Assembly: GCF_004368785.1 (NCBI RefSeq)
Contig: NZ_SODM01000007.1
Location: forward strand, 1-64,000
Length of the DNA stretch: 64,000 bases
Source: Flavobacterium sp. 270
GTDB lineage: Bacteria; Bacteroidota; Bacteroidia; Flavobacteriales; Flavobacteriaceae
Direction of reading: 5' to 3'
Numbering within the stretch: the stretch's first letter is position 1; every line of letters begins with the position of its first letter. Below, in pieces: positions 17,479 to 25,411 of the stretch. The position numbers and the translations under genes are program-made. The notes beneath the pieces are model-generated. The model saw only the letters and a list, made by a program, of their open reading frames with translations. It made no database searches and was not told the DNA's origin.

Positions 17479-17949
17479 ATGATACCAATGATAAATACAT
17501 TAGTTCTATTCATGTTATTTTTGAGTAGACAGGCAATAGCGCTTACAAAAAATGAAGATGCTGCAATTGATGCTTTAAAAACTGAAATTATCCAAATGGA
17601 TAGTCTGCTTTTTGGCAGTGCATTTAACCAATATGACGTGACAATTTTTAGAAAAATAATTAGTGACGATGTTGAATTTTATGATGATCGTTACGGATTA
17701 AACGTTCCAAATGACATTAAATCAAAAGCATTGATCGAAAAATATACAAGACCGCAAAATGTTACCAGAAAATTAAATTCATGTACTATTGATAAATTAG
17801 GAGATTTTGGCGCCGTGCAATTGGGTGAACATACCTTTTTTATTAATGGCATTCCCAACGGTACAGGAAAATTTATACATATATGGGAAAGAAAAGGTAA
17901 AGATTGGAAATTGAAAAGAATAGTGAGTTATGAGCACAAATCTTTTTAA
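17479..17949 (+). CDS. Secreted DUF4440/NTF2-like protein C
   Basis: A 156-residue protein with an N-terminal signal-like segment (MIPMINTLVLFMLFLSRQAIA) and one DUF4440 domain, closely similar to protein A at 13898: the blocks RKLNSCTIDKLGDFGAVQLG and FIHIWERK are nearly the same in both. I place the start at the ATG at 17479; an upstream TTG at 17440 would overlap the serine hydrolase gene and adds no conserved sequence. A second ATG three codons later is also possible. Confidence 0.78.
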   Translation: MIPMINTLVLFMLFLSRQAIALTKNEDAAIDALKTEIIQMDSLLFGSAFNQYDVTIFRKIISDDVEFYDDRYGLNVPNDIKSKALIEKYTRPQNVTRKLNSCTIDKLGDFGAVQLGEHTFFINGIPNGTGKFIHIWERKGKDWKLKRIVSYEHKSF

Positions 17950-17965
17950 AAAATGAAAAAAGTCG

Positions 17966-17986
17966 GTTGATATTGAAACCAAATAA
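17966..17986 (+). pseudogene. Remnant of a serine-hydrolase gene 3' end
   Basis: GTTGATATTGAAACCAAATAA here encodes VDIETK-stop and mirrors the IDIETK-stop that ends the serine hydrolase gene at 17459. The flanking text is also alike (TTGATATTGAAACCAAATAA versus TTGACATTGAAACTAAATAA). It lies just behind DUF4440 protein C, so a second serine-hydrolase copy probably once followed and was deleted. Very short, so the call is tentative. Confidence 0.45.
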
Positions 17987-18085
17987 AAAGTCAGTCGTCT
18001 AAATAATTATGATATCAGTTTATTCAGATAAAAAAATCGTAATTTCGATTTAACATATTGAATATCTATCTGTTATCTAGTTTCA

Positions 18086-18098
18086 ATCATCAATCAAA
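18086..18098 (+). promoter_or_regulatory. Conserved 5'-leader 13-mer, copy 3
   Basis: ATCATCAATCAAA identical to copies at 13875 and 15932, here 39 bases before the start codon of the decayed gene at 18137. Confidence 0.4.
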
Positions 18099-18136
18099 AA
18101 CGAATTATTTTCTAATCTAAACCCGTAATTCTCATT

Positions 18137-18318
18137 ATGAAGAAATCAATCAAACTACTGGTACTCTGCCTTATAGTGCAGTGTTGTACTTTAACCCTTT
18201 TTGCGCAGGATAAGGCACAGCAAACAAACAATTGGCGATTGCTAATTATAAAAAATCTATAGAACTTGATCCTAAAAATGAAGGCGGAAAAAAAGCTTTA
18301 GAAGAAATTTCTAAATAG
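18137..18318 (+). pseudogene. Decayed secreted TPR-tailed protein (internal deletion and frameshift)
   Basis: The first 25 codons encode an intact signal peptide (MKKSIKLLVLCLIV... ending LFAQ), and the frame stops after 41 codons at 18260-18262. From 18214 a second frame with no start codon reads ANKQLAIANYKKSIELDPK and continues to a natural stop at 18316-18318. This is a typical C-terminal TPR, such as ends many Bacteroidota serine hydrolases. The two halves are in different frames about 70-80 bases apart, so most of an ancestral gene has been deleted at around 18205-18215. Confidence 0.7.
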
Positions 18319-18346
18319 TTACAAAGGCTCAAAAATCTTAACTTTT

Positions 18347-18384
18347 AACTGTGTCAAAGTTTAAAACTTTGACACAGTTTTTTT
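18347..18384. terminator. Terminator hairpin between the decayed gene and the acylase gene
   Basis: Perfect 16-bp arms (18347-18362 and 18364-18379) with the core GTCAAAGTTT/AAACTTTGAC and a T-run at 18377-18384. The central loop is one base, so in RNA the stem would open to a few bases. It can end transcription from the plus strand; the same core occurs inside the palindrome at 22602-22632. Confidence 0.75.
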
Positions 18385-18453
18385 ATATCCTTTAAATCCA
18401 TCTCGTAAAGTCGCAAAGAAACTTTGAACCTTTGTTGCTCAGAACTTTTGAAC

Positions 18454-20844
18454 CTATTTCTTCACAAAAACCAACTTCGTAGAAGTCTTAATAATCTCCT
18501 CTTTATTCAATTTCATTTTTCTAAACTTTCCGGCATTGTACATTTCGGCCTGATCGCTGTAATGTTTACTGAACGGATTTCCGGATTGTCCTGTTGGCAA
18601 AATACTCCAGCTGTTTTCGATATCAGAGAAATCTACAATTCTTCTGGTTGACGGCCCGCCTTTTACATAATATTTCCCTTCATCACTAAAACCGAAAAAT
18701 AAATTATTAATAACTTCATTTGAACCTGGCGAAGCATAAGGCCCAACATTAAAAAGTTTACGTAACGCAGCCACTTTTCCTAACGGATGTTCGTGCTCAA
18801 CAGTATGTACTTTTTCCCATTTCCAGTCTAAAACTGAATTCCCTAATTGTTTCTGAAGCGATTTTACAGCATCATGAAATGATTTTGAAACAATCTCACT
18901 TCTGGTTTCCTTTATATTTTTTGTTTTGATATTATCCCACCAAACCGAATTTTCGTTGGCAATTTGTCGCGCAATAATCTGTTTGCCAATATGCGTTCCT
19001 AAAAACAAATCAAAACTGTCCACGCCCATTTCATCTTCAAAAGTATTTTTAAGATACAAATAAATCCACTTGTTGTAAATCGTTGGCGCTACATCATCCA
19101 GATTAGTCGTTCCTTTCCAGGATTTTAAAGTTGCAATTGCTTGTTTCTCTTCTGCGGAAAGTTTACTGTTATCTAAACTCGAAATTAAATTTTGAACCGT
19201 TGTTGGAGCCGTCGACGACGTGTTATCATAAATCATTTTGCTAATCGCTTCTTTATCCCAATCCGATTTTGAATCCATTAAATAAGAAATCCTCTTAGCG
19301 CGATCTTCAGGAAGATAATATCCCGGATACAAATAACCATCTATAGCTTCCGGCTGATTATTTGCCGAATATACATAACCCCATTTTGGATTTTCTGACG
19401 ATGGATTTTTATCAAAATCTAAATATTCTACAATATCATCTTTACCGCTTGCACCATCCAAAATCAAAAACGAATTCACGCCTTTATTGTGTTTGTATAA
19501 TTTTCCGGTTGCCCACCAACCTACATTTCCTTTGGCATCACCGTACATAACATTCAATCCCGGCGCGGCAACCAATTTTACTGCATTCCTAAAATCGGCT
19601 TTACTTTTAGCGTGCGAAAGTCCGTAAACAGCATCCAGAATCTGGATTGGTTCTCGCGTATAAGTCCACGACATTGCAATCGGATTTTTTTTGTCTAAAC
19701 GTTCCAATATATCGTTCATAATTGGCCCGTGTCGACTGGATTTAATCGTCATAACAACATCAGAAGTATCTTTAACTTTTATCGTTTTTTTTATGATTTC
19801 GTAAGTACTAAATCCTGTTGGAGTTTGGTATTGATTTGCATCGCCAGTTTTATTTTTTTCCTGATAAAAATCGATATCATCATTTTCAAACATTGTCAAC
19901 CCGTACGCATAATCATGATTGTGCGCCAAAAGCGGATACGGAGTTCCGGCCAAATAACAACCGTACAATTCAAATTTTGGCGTAACCAAATGAGCTTCGT
20001 ACCAAGTTGCAGGCTGAGAAAATCCAATATGCGGATCATTCGCAAAAATCACTTTTCCGCTTTTCGTTTTATGTGGTCCGGCAACCCAGCTGTTACTGCC
20101 AATAAAGGGCGGAATCGGCGATTTATCCAGCAATGCAGCAACCGATTTTGCAATCTCGGTATATTCACCCAAATTCTCTTTAGAACTTTTAAGTTGTGTG
20201 GTATTAAATTCTCCTTCAATTCCTAAATCTTTCAAATAGGCGTCGCCATATTTATTGCGGATATCGGTCAACAACGGATCCGTTTTTTGAGCCATTGCAA
20301 AACTAAAAGACATATAACCAAAAATATTATAAACGTCTTTTATCGTAAACTTTTCCTTTTTTACACCAACCAAAGTAAACTCAACCGGCGTAACACCTTC
20401 GTCAAGATATTGATTAATTCCGTCCAGATACGCCATCGCCATTTTATAACTCTGGCTGTTTTTATCCAGTTCTACTATGGCTTTCGCCGAAGCTTCTTCG
20501 ATACCAATTCCGGCGAAAAACTTATCATTTTTTAGTGCCACAGAACCAAAAATCTCCGACAATCTTCCCGGAGCAATTCGGCGCAACAATTCCATCTGCC
20601 ATAATCTTTCCTGTGCGTGTACATAGCCCAGAGCCGTCATTGCGTCTTTTTCTGAATCGGCATAAATATGAGGAACTCCACAATCATCAAAATAAACGGT
20701 AGTTTCTTTATCAATATTTTTAAGCTCTACTTCACCTTCATACTTAGGCTTTAAGTGAAAAATATAAGCAAATAAACCAATGGCAAGCACAACAATTAAA
20801 ACCAATAAAATCAGGAGGATTTTTTTTATTATTTTCATATTCAA
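18454..20844 (-). CDS. Penicillin acylase family amidase
   Basis: A 796-residue precursor of the N-terminal nucleophile (Ntn) hydrolase family of penicillin acylases and acyl-homoserine-lactone acylases. Residues 7-30 are a signal anchor. Self-cleavage would expose Ser250 in GSNSW, the nucleophile and start of the beta chain, followed by the usual FANDPHIGF near residue 270. AHNHDYAYGLTMFENDDIDFY lies further on. The natural substrate is unknown; acyl amides such as acyl-homoserine lactones or phenylacetyl amides are the family range. It faces the decayed plus-strand gene across a terminator. Confidence 0.9.
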   Translation of the reverse strand: MNMKIIKKILLILLVLIVVLAIGLFAYIFHLKPKYEGEVELKNIDKETTVYFDDCGVPHIYADSEKDAMTALGYVHAQERLWQMELLRRIAPGRLSEIFGSVALKNDKFFAGIGIEEASAKAIVELDKNSQSYKMAMAYLDGINQYLDEGVTPVEFTLVGVKKEKFTIKDVYNIFGYMSFSFAMAQKTDPLLTDIRNKYGDAYLKDLGIEGEFNTTQLKSSKENLGEYTEIAKSVAALLDKSPIPPFIGSNSWVAGPHKTKSGKVIFANDPHIGFSQPATWYEAHLVTPKFELYGCYLAGTPYPLLAHNHDYAYGLTMFENDDIDFYQEKNKTGDANQYQTPTGFSTYEIIKKTIKVKDTSDVVMTIKSSRHGPIMNDILERLDKKNPIAMSWTYTREPIQILDAVYGLSHAKSKADFRNAVKLVAAPGLNVMYGDAKGNVGWWATGKLYKHNKGVNSFLILDGASGKDDIVEYLDFDKNPSSENPKWGYVYSANNQPEAIDGYLYPGYYLPEDRAKRISYLMDSKSDWDKEAISKMIYDNTSSTAPTTVQNLISSLDNSKLSAEEKQAIATLKSWKGTTNLDDVAPTIYNKWIYLYLKNTFEDEMGVDSFDLFLGTHIGKQIIARQIANENSVWWDNIKTKNIKETRSEIVSKSFHDAVKSLQKQLGNSVLDWKWEKVHTVEHEHPLGKVAALRKLFNVGPYASPGSNEVINNLFFGFSDEGKYYVKGGPSTRRIVDFSDIENSWSILPTGQSGNPFSKHYSDQAEMYNAGKFRKMKLNKEEIIKTSTKLVFVKK

Positions 20845-20944
20845 AGGATATTGATAATTCTAATTTTATAACGCAAAGACGAAATCGTATAAATAACTTT
20901 TTATTTTAAAGTCTAAATTTATGTATTTAAAATTAATACTATAA

Positions 20945-22501
20945 ATGTCTATCTACAAAAAAATAGCAATCGGAGTAATTTCAGTCTTTATTTTTGTCAT
21001 TTTACTCAATATTGGTCTCAATTATTGGATAAAAAAACAATTGCCTGTTATTATCGAAGAGAAAAATAAAACTGCTTATAATATTAATTATGAAAAAGTT
21101 GAAGTTTCTCTTTTTTCTCAAAATATCTATGCCGAAACATTATTAGTACATCCAAAAAACCAGCCCAAAGACGCTAAAAACGGACTTTATTCTAAAATAG
21201 AATCTATTACAATTAAACATTTTAATATCTGGGATTTGGCTTTTAGAGATGTCATTAAAGCCGAAAGCATTATTATCAATAAACCGCGCGTTATTTTATA
21301 CAAAAAAGGCGAAAAGCTTTTGAACAACAGTAAAAGCATTAAAACGGAAATTATTGAACCATTTAGAAAAATTGTTGCCGTTTCGAATATTTATCTAAAT
21401 GACGGAACTGTAGATGTAGTTTCTTTAAACACAAATAAACCTATTTTCAGTATTAAAAAAATCATTGTAAAATTGGAAGGAATTCTGATTACCGATACAA
21501 CATTAAAGGAAAAAATTCCGATGCAATTTGAAAAATACACACTGGTTTGCGACAGTTTATTTTACAAACCGAGTCATTTTTATCATATTAATATTGGCAA
21601 AATCAGCACCGAAAACAATTACGTCAAAATCAATAATTTTTCGTCGATTCCGCAATATTCCAGAAGAGAATTTGTGAAGCGATTAGACAAAGAAAAAGAT
21701 ATTTACACCATAAAATTAGATTCTGCAGAAATCAACAAAATGGATTGGGGTTTTAAAAATGATCGTTTTTATTTTAAAGCCAATTCAATCGTAATGAATC
21801 ATGTTGACGCCAATATTTACCGAAATAAAATTCCGGCAGACGATTTGAGCAAAAAATATCTTTATAATGCTTTATTGCGAAAAATTAAGTTTCCATTGCA
21901 GATTGATACTTTACAAATTAAAAAATCAAAATTGGTTTACGAAGAAGAAATCGATTTTACCAAAGGTCCGGGAATTTTAAATTTTGACCGATTTAATCTT
22001 CGCGCGCTTAATTTGAGAAGTGGTTTTGGTTTGAAAAAAAATGCCGATGTGAAAATAAAAATCAGTTGCCTCTTTATGAAAGATTCGCAACTTGATGTCA
22101 ATTGGAATTTTAATGTTTTGGATCTTAAAGACAGTTTTCATATTGAAGGAACAATCGCTGATTTTAATGTCGCCGCAATGGAACGATTTAGCAAACCGTA
22201 TATGAACACCACTTTTACCGGAACATTTAATAAATATCATTTCAACTTTTACGGAAATGATGATGTTTCAAAAGGAAATGCTTCGCTGGAATATGACGAT
22301 TTGAAAGTCAAATTATTCAAGAAGAAAAAACCGGAAAAAGTAGCCAAACTAAAATCGGCAATTGTCAATTTATTTGTAAAAAATGATTCTAAAGACAAAC
22401 CAAAAAACGCCGATGTAGAAGTCGAGAGAATTAAGGAAAAATCTTTTTATAATTTTTTATGGAGAAGCATTGCTGAGTCTTTGAAGAAGATTTTGATTTA
22501 G
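20945..22501 (+). CDS. AsmA-like single-pass envelope protein
   Basis: A 518-residue protein with one N-terminal membrane helix (about residues 7-27) followed by a long beta-rich domain. Low similarity to AsmA/DUF748-type proteins is suggested by this layout and by repeated short amphipathic strands with GI/ND turns (for example IYLNDGTVDVVSLN, GTIADFNVAAMERF). AsmA-like proteins bridge the periplasm and are thought to move lipids; that role is not proven here. Family assignment is from topology rather than a clear motif. It starts 100 bp from the divergent acylase gene. Confidence 0.6.
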   Translation: MSIYKKIAIGVISVFIFVILLNIGLNYWIKKQLPVIIEEKNKTAYNINYEKVEVSLFSQNIYAETLLVHPKNQPKDAKNGLYSKIESITIKHFNIWDLAFRDVIKAESIIINKPRVILYKKGEKLLNNSKSIKTEIIEPFRKIVAVSNIYLNDGTVDVVSLNTNKPIFSIKKIIVKLEGILITDTTLKEKIPMQFEKYTLVCDSLFYKPSHFYHINIGKISTENNYVKINNFSSIPQYSRREFVKRLDKEKDIYTIKLDSAEINKMDWGFKNDRFYFKANSIVMNHVDANIYRNKIPADDLSKKYLYNALLRKIKFPLQIDTLQIKKSKLVYEEEIDFTKGPGILNFDRFNLRALNLRSGFGLKKNADVKIKISCLFMKDSQLDVNWNFNVLDLKDSFHIEGTIADFNVAAMERFSKPYMNTTFTGTFNKYHFNFYGNDDVSKGNASLEYDDLKVKLFKKKKPEKVAKLKSAIVNLFVKNDSKDKPKNADVEVERIKEKSFYNFLWRSIAESLKKILI

Positions 22502-22834
22502 GTTTTTGCCACGAATTACACGAATTATTTTTTTTTAACCCGGTTTTGTCATCCCGAGGAACGAGGGATCTCCGCAAGAAACTCCAAAAAGTTAAGTTTC
22601 ATCTTTGTCAAAGTTTGAAACTTTGACAAAGATTGATTTTGATAATCGAGCTGCTTGCGGAGATCCCTCGTTCCTCGGGATGACAAAACTGTGCCCAGAA
22701 GAGCTCGAAAAAAAATCTCCTCAATCTGCAAAATCTGCGAGAAACAAAAAACTTTGACAAAGACCGAGAACCTGACAATTATCAGCTTTTAAAAAATTAT
22801 TTTTCCCAACATTTGTTTTTTAATCTAAAAACAA
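22502..22834. other. Palindrome-rich gap before the 599-residue gene
   Basis: No gene is supported here. A 60-residue frame on the minus strand (22549-22731) is just the reading of a palindrome. The gap holds the nested inverted repeats at 22543-22689 and low-complexity text (TTTGCCACGAATTACACGAATT at 22504, TCTGCAAAATCTGCGAGAAA around 22722). Confidence 0.7.
22543..22689. repeat. Nested inverted repeat, GTCATCCCGAGG type
   Basis: Outer perfect arms of 36 bp (22543-22578 and 22654-22689), with core GTCATCCCGAGGAACGAGGG. Inside is a second perfect palindrome, 15-bp arms TCTTTGTCAAAGTTT at 22602-22616 and its complement at 22618-22632, one base between. The outer arms share the scheme GTCATnnCGA...GGAGATC...CTTGCGGAG with the repeats at 50456 and 50606. 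Confidence 0.9.
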
Positions 22835-24634
22835 ATGACAAAAAAAAATCTGCATACTTTTCATATTCCCGTTATGGGACTTGCGTACACGATTGACAGC
22901 CCAATTCGTGTTGCACAATATGGAATTTCTTCTGTAGTTTCTATAGCCGACGACGATCTGATCGAAAAAATGCGTCGTTTTTACAGTACAAAATTTAATT
23001 TTCAATACGAAGAAATAACCCAGAAATTTCATGATTACCGCGCTGAAAGAATTACTTCTTACCTAAATTTGGTTGACAAAATCGTAAAAGAAAAATTTGA
23101 AAGTTTTAAAACTGAATTGGCTGAAAGCAAAACTGCTTTAGATAATTTTATGGCAATGCTGCCGAATACTTCTGATATTAAAAAAGGTTTTCAAAATCTT
23201 TTAGAAGACGGAATTTCTTTTAAAGACAACATTCAAAACTACATCGAATCGCATCTTTCTTCGGGTGAAATTGATGTCAATATCATGACGAAACTGGATA
23301 AAGATAATTTTATCAAAAACGAACAACTTCCGATTGAGTTTAATGATGCGCATGCTGCTTTACGCGGATTTGCAAAAAGTAATCTACAATCTTCTGTGGT
23401 TCTTTCTGCCGGAATGAATCCTAGGCTTTATAGTTATTTTGAGAATTTTTCGGATTTTTTTCCTGATGAAAATAATAAGCTTAAAAAGAAAATTATTCTA
23501 AAAGTGAGTGATTTTCGTTCGGCAATAATTCAGGGAAATTTCCTGGCTAAAAAAGGACTTTGGGTCTCAGAATACAGAATTGAATCCGGGCTGAACTGCG
23601 GCGGACACGCTTTTGCTACAGAAGGATTGCTTTTAGGTACAATTTTAGAAGAATTTAAAGCGAAAAAAGAACAATTAGTACAATCGGCTCACGAATTAAT
23701 GATTAAAGCTTTACAGCTCAAAAATTACGCATTTCCAGAAACACCGTTAGAATTGAAAATTACTGTTCAGGGCGGCGTTGGAACTTCAGAAGAACATGAA
23801 TTTCTTTTAGAAAAATATCAGGTTGACTCTATCGGCTGGGGATCTCCATTTTTATTGGTTCCCGAAGCGACTTCTGTAGATCAGGAAACGAGAAATTTAT
23901 TGATGAATGCGAAAGAAGATGATTTGTACTTGAGTCATATTTCGCCTTTGGGAGTTCCGTTTAATACTTTGAAAGGAACTACAAACGAAATTTTAAAACA
24001 AAAACGAATTCATGAAAATAAAGCTGGAAGTTCTTGTCCGAAAAAATTTCTGGCTTTAAGCAAAGAATATGACCCGCACGGAATCTGCACAGCTTCAAAA
24101 AAATATCAGGATATTAAATTAGGGGAATTAGAAAATTCCAAAGAAAATTATTCTGCTTTTGAATTGGAGAAAGAAAAAGCCAGGATTACAGAAAAATCGT
24201 GTTTGTGTGTTGGTTTGGCAAATGCTTCTTATTTGGAAAATGATATTAAAATAAAAGGGCAATCTCAGGGAGTTGTAATTTGTCCCGGACCCAATATGGC
24301 GTATTTTGATCAGGAAGTTTCTTTAAAAGAAATGGTGCAGCATATTTATGGTGGCAAATCTGTGCTGCAAACTACAGAACGTCCGAATTTATTTGTGAAG
24401 GAATTAAAAATGTACATTCAGTATTTTAGAAATGAAATCGAAAATATTTCTGGAGAAATTACAAATGCACAGCTCAAAAAATGGAATACTTTTAAAGCCA
24501 ATCTTCTAGATGGAATCGATTATTATAAAAATCTGTTTGAATCGACACTTCCTTTCCAAAAAGATTTAAATCAATTGGCTTCGTGCAAGTTAGAAATTAT
24601 TGCTATAAATATTCCGATTACAGAAACGGTTTAA
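22835..24634 (+). CDS. Unrecognised 599-residue TIM-barrel-like protein with Cys cluster
   Basis: I do not recognise a named family. The N-terminus VMGLAYTIDSPIRVAQYGI and the middle VQGGVGTSEEHEF (311-323) with VDSIGWGSPFLLVPEA (330-345) look like a flavin TIM barrel related to nitronate monooxygenase or glutamate-synthase-type enzymes, by eye only. Conserved-looking features are CGGHAFATEG (255-264) and four clustered cysteines at 401, 418, 456 and 458 (SSCPKKF, HGICTAS, SCLCVG), a possible metal or Fe-S site, plus VICPGPNMAYF at 481. No signal peptide. It stands alone, with a terminator right after. Confidence 0.7.
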   Translation: MTKKNLHTFHIPVMGLAYTIDSPIRVAQYGISSVVSIADDDLIEKMRRFYSTKFNFQYEEITQKFHDYRAERITSYLNLVDKIVKEKFESFKTELAESKTALDNFMAMLPNTSDIKKGFQNLLEDGISFKDNIQNYIESHLSSGEIDVNIMTKLDKDNFIKNEQLPIEFNDAHAALRGFAKSNLQSSVVLSAGMNPRLYSYFENFSDFFPDENNKLKKKIILKVSDFRSAIIQGNFLAKKGLWVSEYRIESGLNCGGHAFATEGLLLGTILEEFKAKKEQLVQSAHELMIKALQLKNYAFPETPLELKITVQGGVGTSEEHEFLLEKYQVDSIGWGSPFLLVPEATSVDQETRNLLMNAKEDDLYLSHISPLGVPFNTLKGTTNEILKQKRIHENKAGSSCPKKFLALSKEYDPHGICTASKKYQDIKLGELENSKENYSAFELEKEKARITEKSCLCVGLANASYLENDIKIKGQSQGVVICPGPNMAYFDQEVSLKEMVQHIYGGKSVLQTTERPNLFVKELKMYIQYFRNEIENISGEITNAQLKKWNTFKANLLDGIDYYKNLFESTLPFQKDLNQLASCKLEIIAINIPITETV

Positions 24635-24640
24635 ATAAAA

Positions 24641-24670
24641 AACCCCAAATCACAAACGTAATTTGGGGTT
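24641..24670. terminator. Bidirectional terminator between the 599-residue and lipoprotein genes
   Basis: AACCCCAAAT stem paired with ATTTGGGGTT across a 10-base loop, flanked by A- and T-runs. It serves the plus-strand 599-residue gene (stop at 24634) and the minus-strand lipoprotein gene (stop at 24693). Confidence 0.85.
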
Positions 24671-24692
24671 TATATTTTAGTAGACTAATCAA

Positions 24693-25142
24693 CTATTCTT
24701 TTTTCTTTTTACTGTCAATAACAGCTCCAGTTCCGGTTCCTAAAGCAGCTCCGGCCAAACCACCAATAATGGCTCCTTCGCCTTTTTTCTTACTTACGAT
24801 TGCTCCGGTTGCAGCACCAACTCCGGCACCAATTACTGCACCTTTAGCTGTTGCACTCCATCCTTTCTTTTTAGCAGGCGCTACAGTTGCAGTTCCGTCA
24901 TTTTGATGTACTACTACAACTTTTTGTTCAGCTGCTCTTTGCTCCGCTGCTTTTGTTTCAGCTTCTTTTTTTTCTTCCAAAGCTGCCATTTCTACTTTCA
25001 TAGAATCTATGACTTTTTGTTTGTTTATTTCAACTTTCATAGAATCGATACTAGCTTGCTTTGCTTTGCTGATATCTTCTTTGCTTTGGTGTTGACATGA
25101 AACAATAAACAAGGCTGCGATAAATATATATAAGGCTTTCAT
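24693..25142 (-). CDS. Glycine-zipper lipoprotein
   Basis: About 149 residues with a lipoprotein signal (MKALYIFIAALFIVSC, lipobox IVSC), a charged Glu/Lys/Ala-rich coiled stretch, then the C-terminal glycine-zipper segment VIGAGVGAATGAIVSKKKG and IIGGLAGAALGTGTGAVI. The zipper (YMGG/glycine zipper type) is found in many small envelope proteins. The longer start at 25169 would add 9 residues before a clean signal peptide, so I chose 25142. Confidence 0.78.
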   Translation of the reverse strand: MKALYIFIAALFIVSCQHQSKEDISKAKQASIDSMKVEINKQKVIDSMKVEMAALEEKKEAETKAAEQRAAEQKVVVVHQNDGTATVAPAKKKGWSATAKGAVIGAGVGAATGAIVSKKKGEGAIIGGLAGAALGTGTGAVIDSKKKKE

Positions 25143-25232
25143 GATTGTAGCTTTTAAAAAATTATACACTACAAATTAATACATAAGGAGCATATAAGTC
25201 ATTACAAGATTTTCGGAAAGTTTTATAGAATT

Positions 25233-25304
25233 AAAATCTGTCTAATCTGTTAAATCTGCGGGACTAATTTTTTCTCGCAGATTTAGCAGGATTGAGCAGA
25301 TTTT
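25233..25304. repeat. AAAATCTG...CTGCG imperfect inverted repeat
   Basis: Left arm near AAAATCTGTCTAATCTG (25234-25260) and right arm ending GATTGAGCAGATTTT (25276-25304), with core AAATCTGCG/CGCAGATTT. First of two adjacent palindromes between the lipoprotein and kynU genes. Confidence 0.7.
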
Positions 25305-25310
25305 CTTGAT

Positions 25311-25390
25311 AATCTCGCAAAGTCACGAAGTCGCAAAGTTTTTAAGTTCTGTACTTATAATTCTTTGCGACTTCGCGACTTTGCGAGATT
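25311..25390. repeat. AATCTCGCAAAGTC inverted repeat
   Basis: 28-bp arms, 27 of 28 bases paired (25311-25338 and 25363-25390), core AATCTCGCAAAGTCACGAAG. It ends 22 bp from the kynureninase stop codon, so it may act as its transcription terminator. Confidence 0.85.
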
Positions 25391-25411
25391 AAAATTTATG
25401 CTATATAATAT

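Noticed and set aside
19729..20226. 165-residue frame antisense to the acylase gene
   Set aside because: Shadow of the strongly supported acylase gene, no signals of its own.
22549..22731. 60-residue frame in the palindrome
   Set aside because: The frame simply follows the palindrome arms; no family resemblance.
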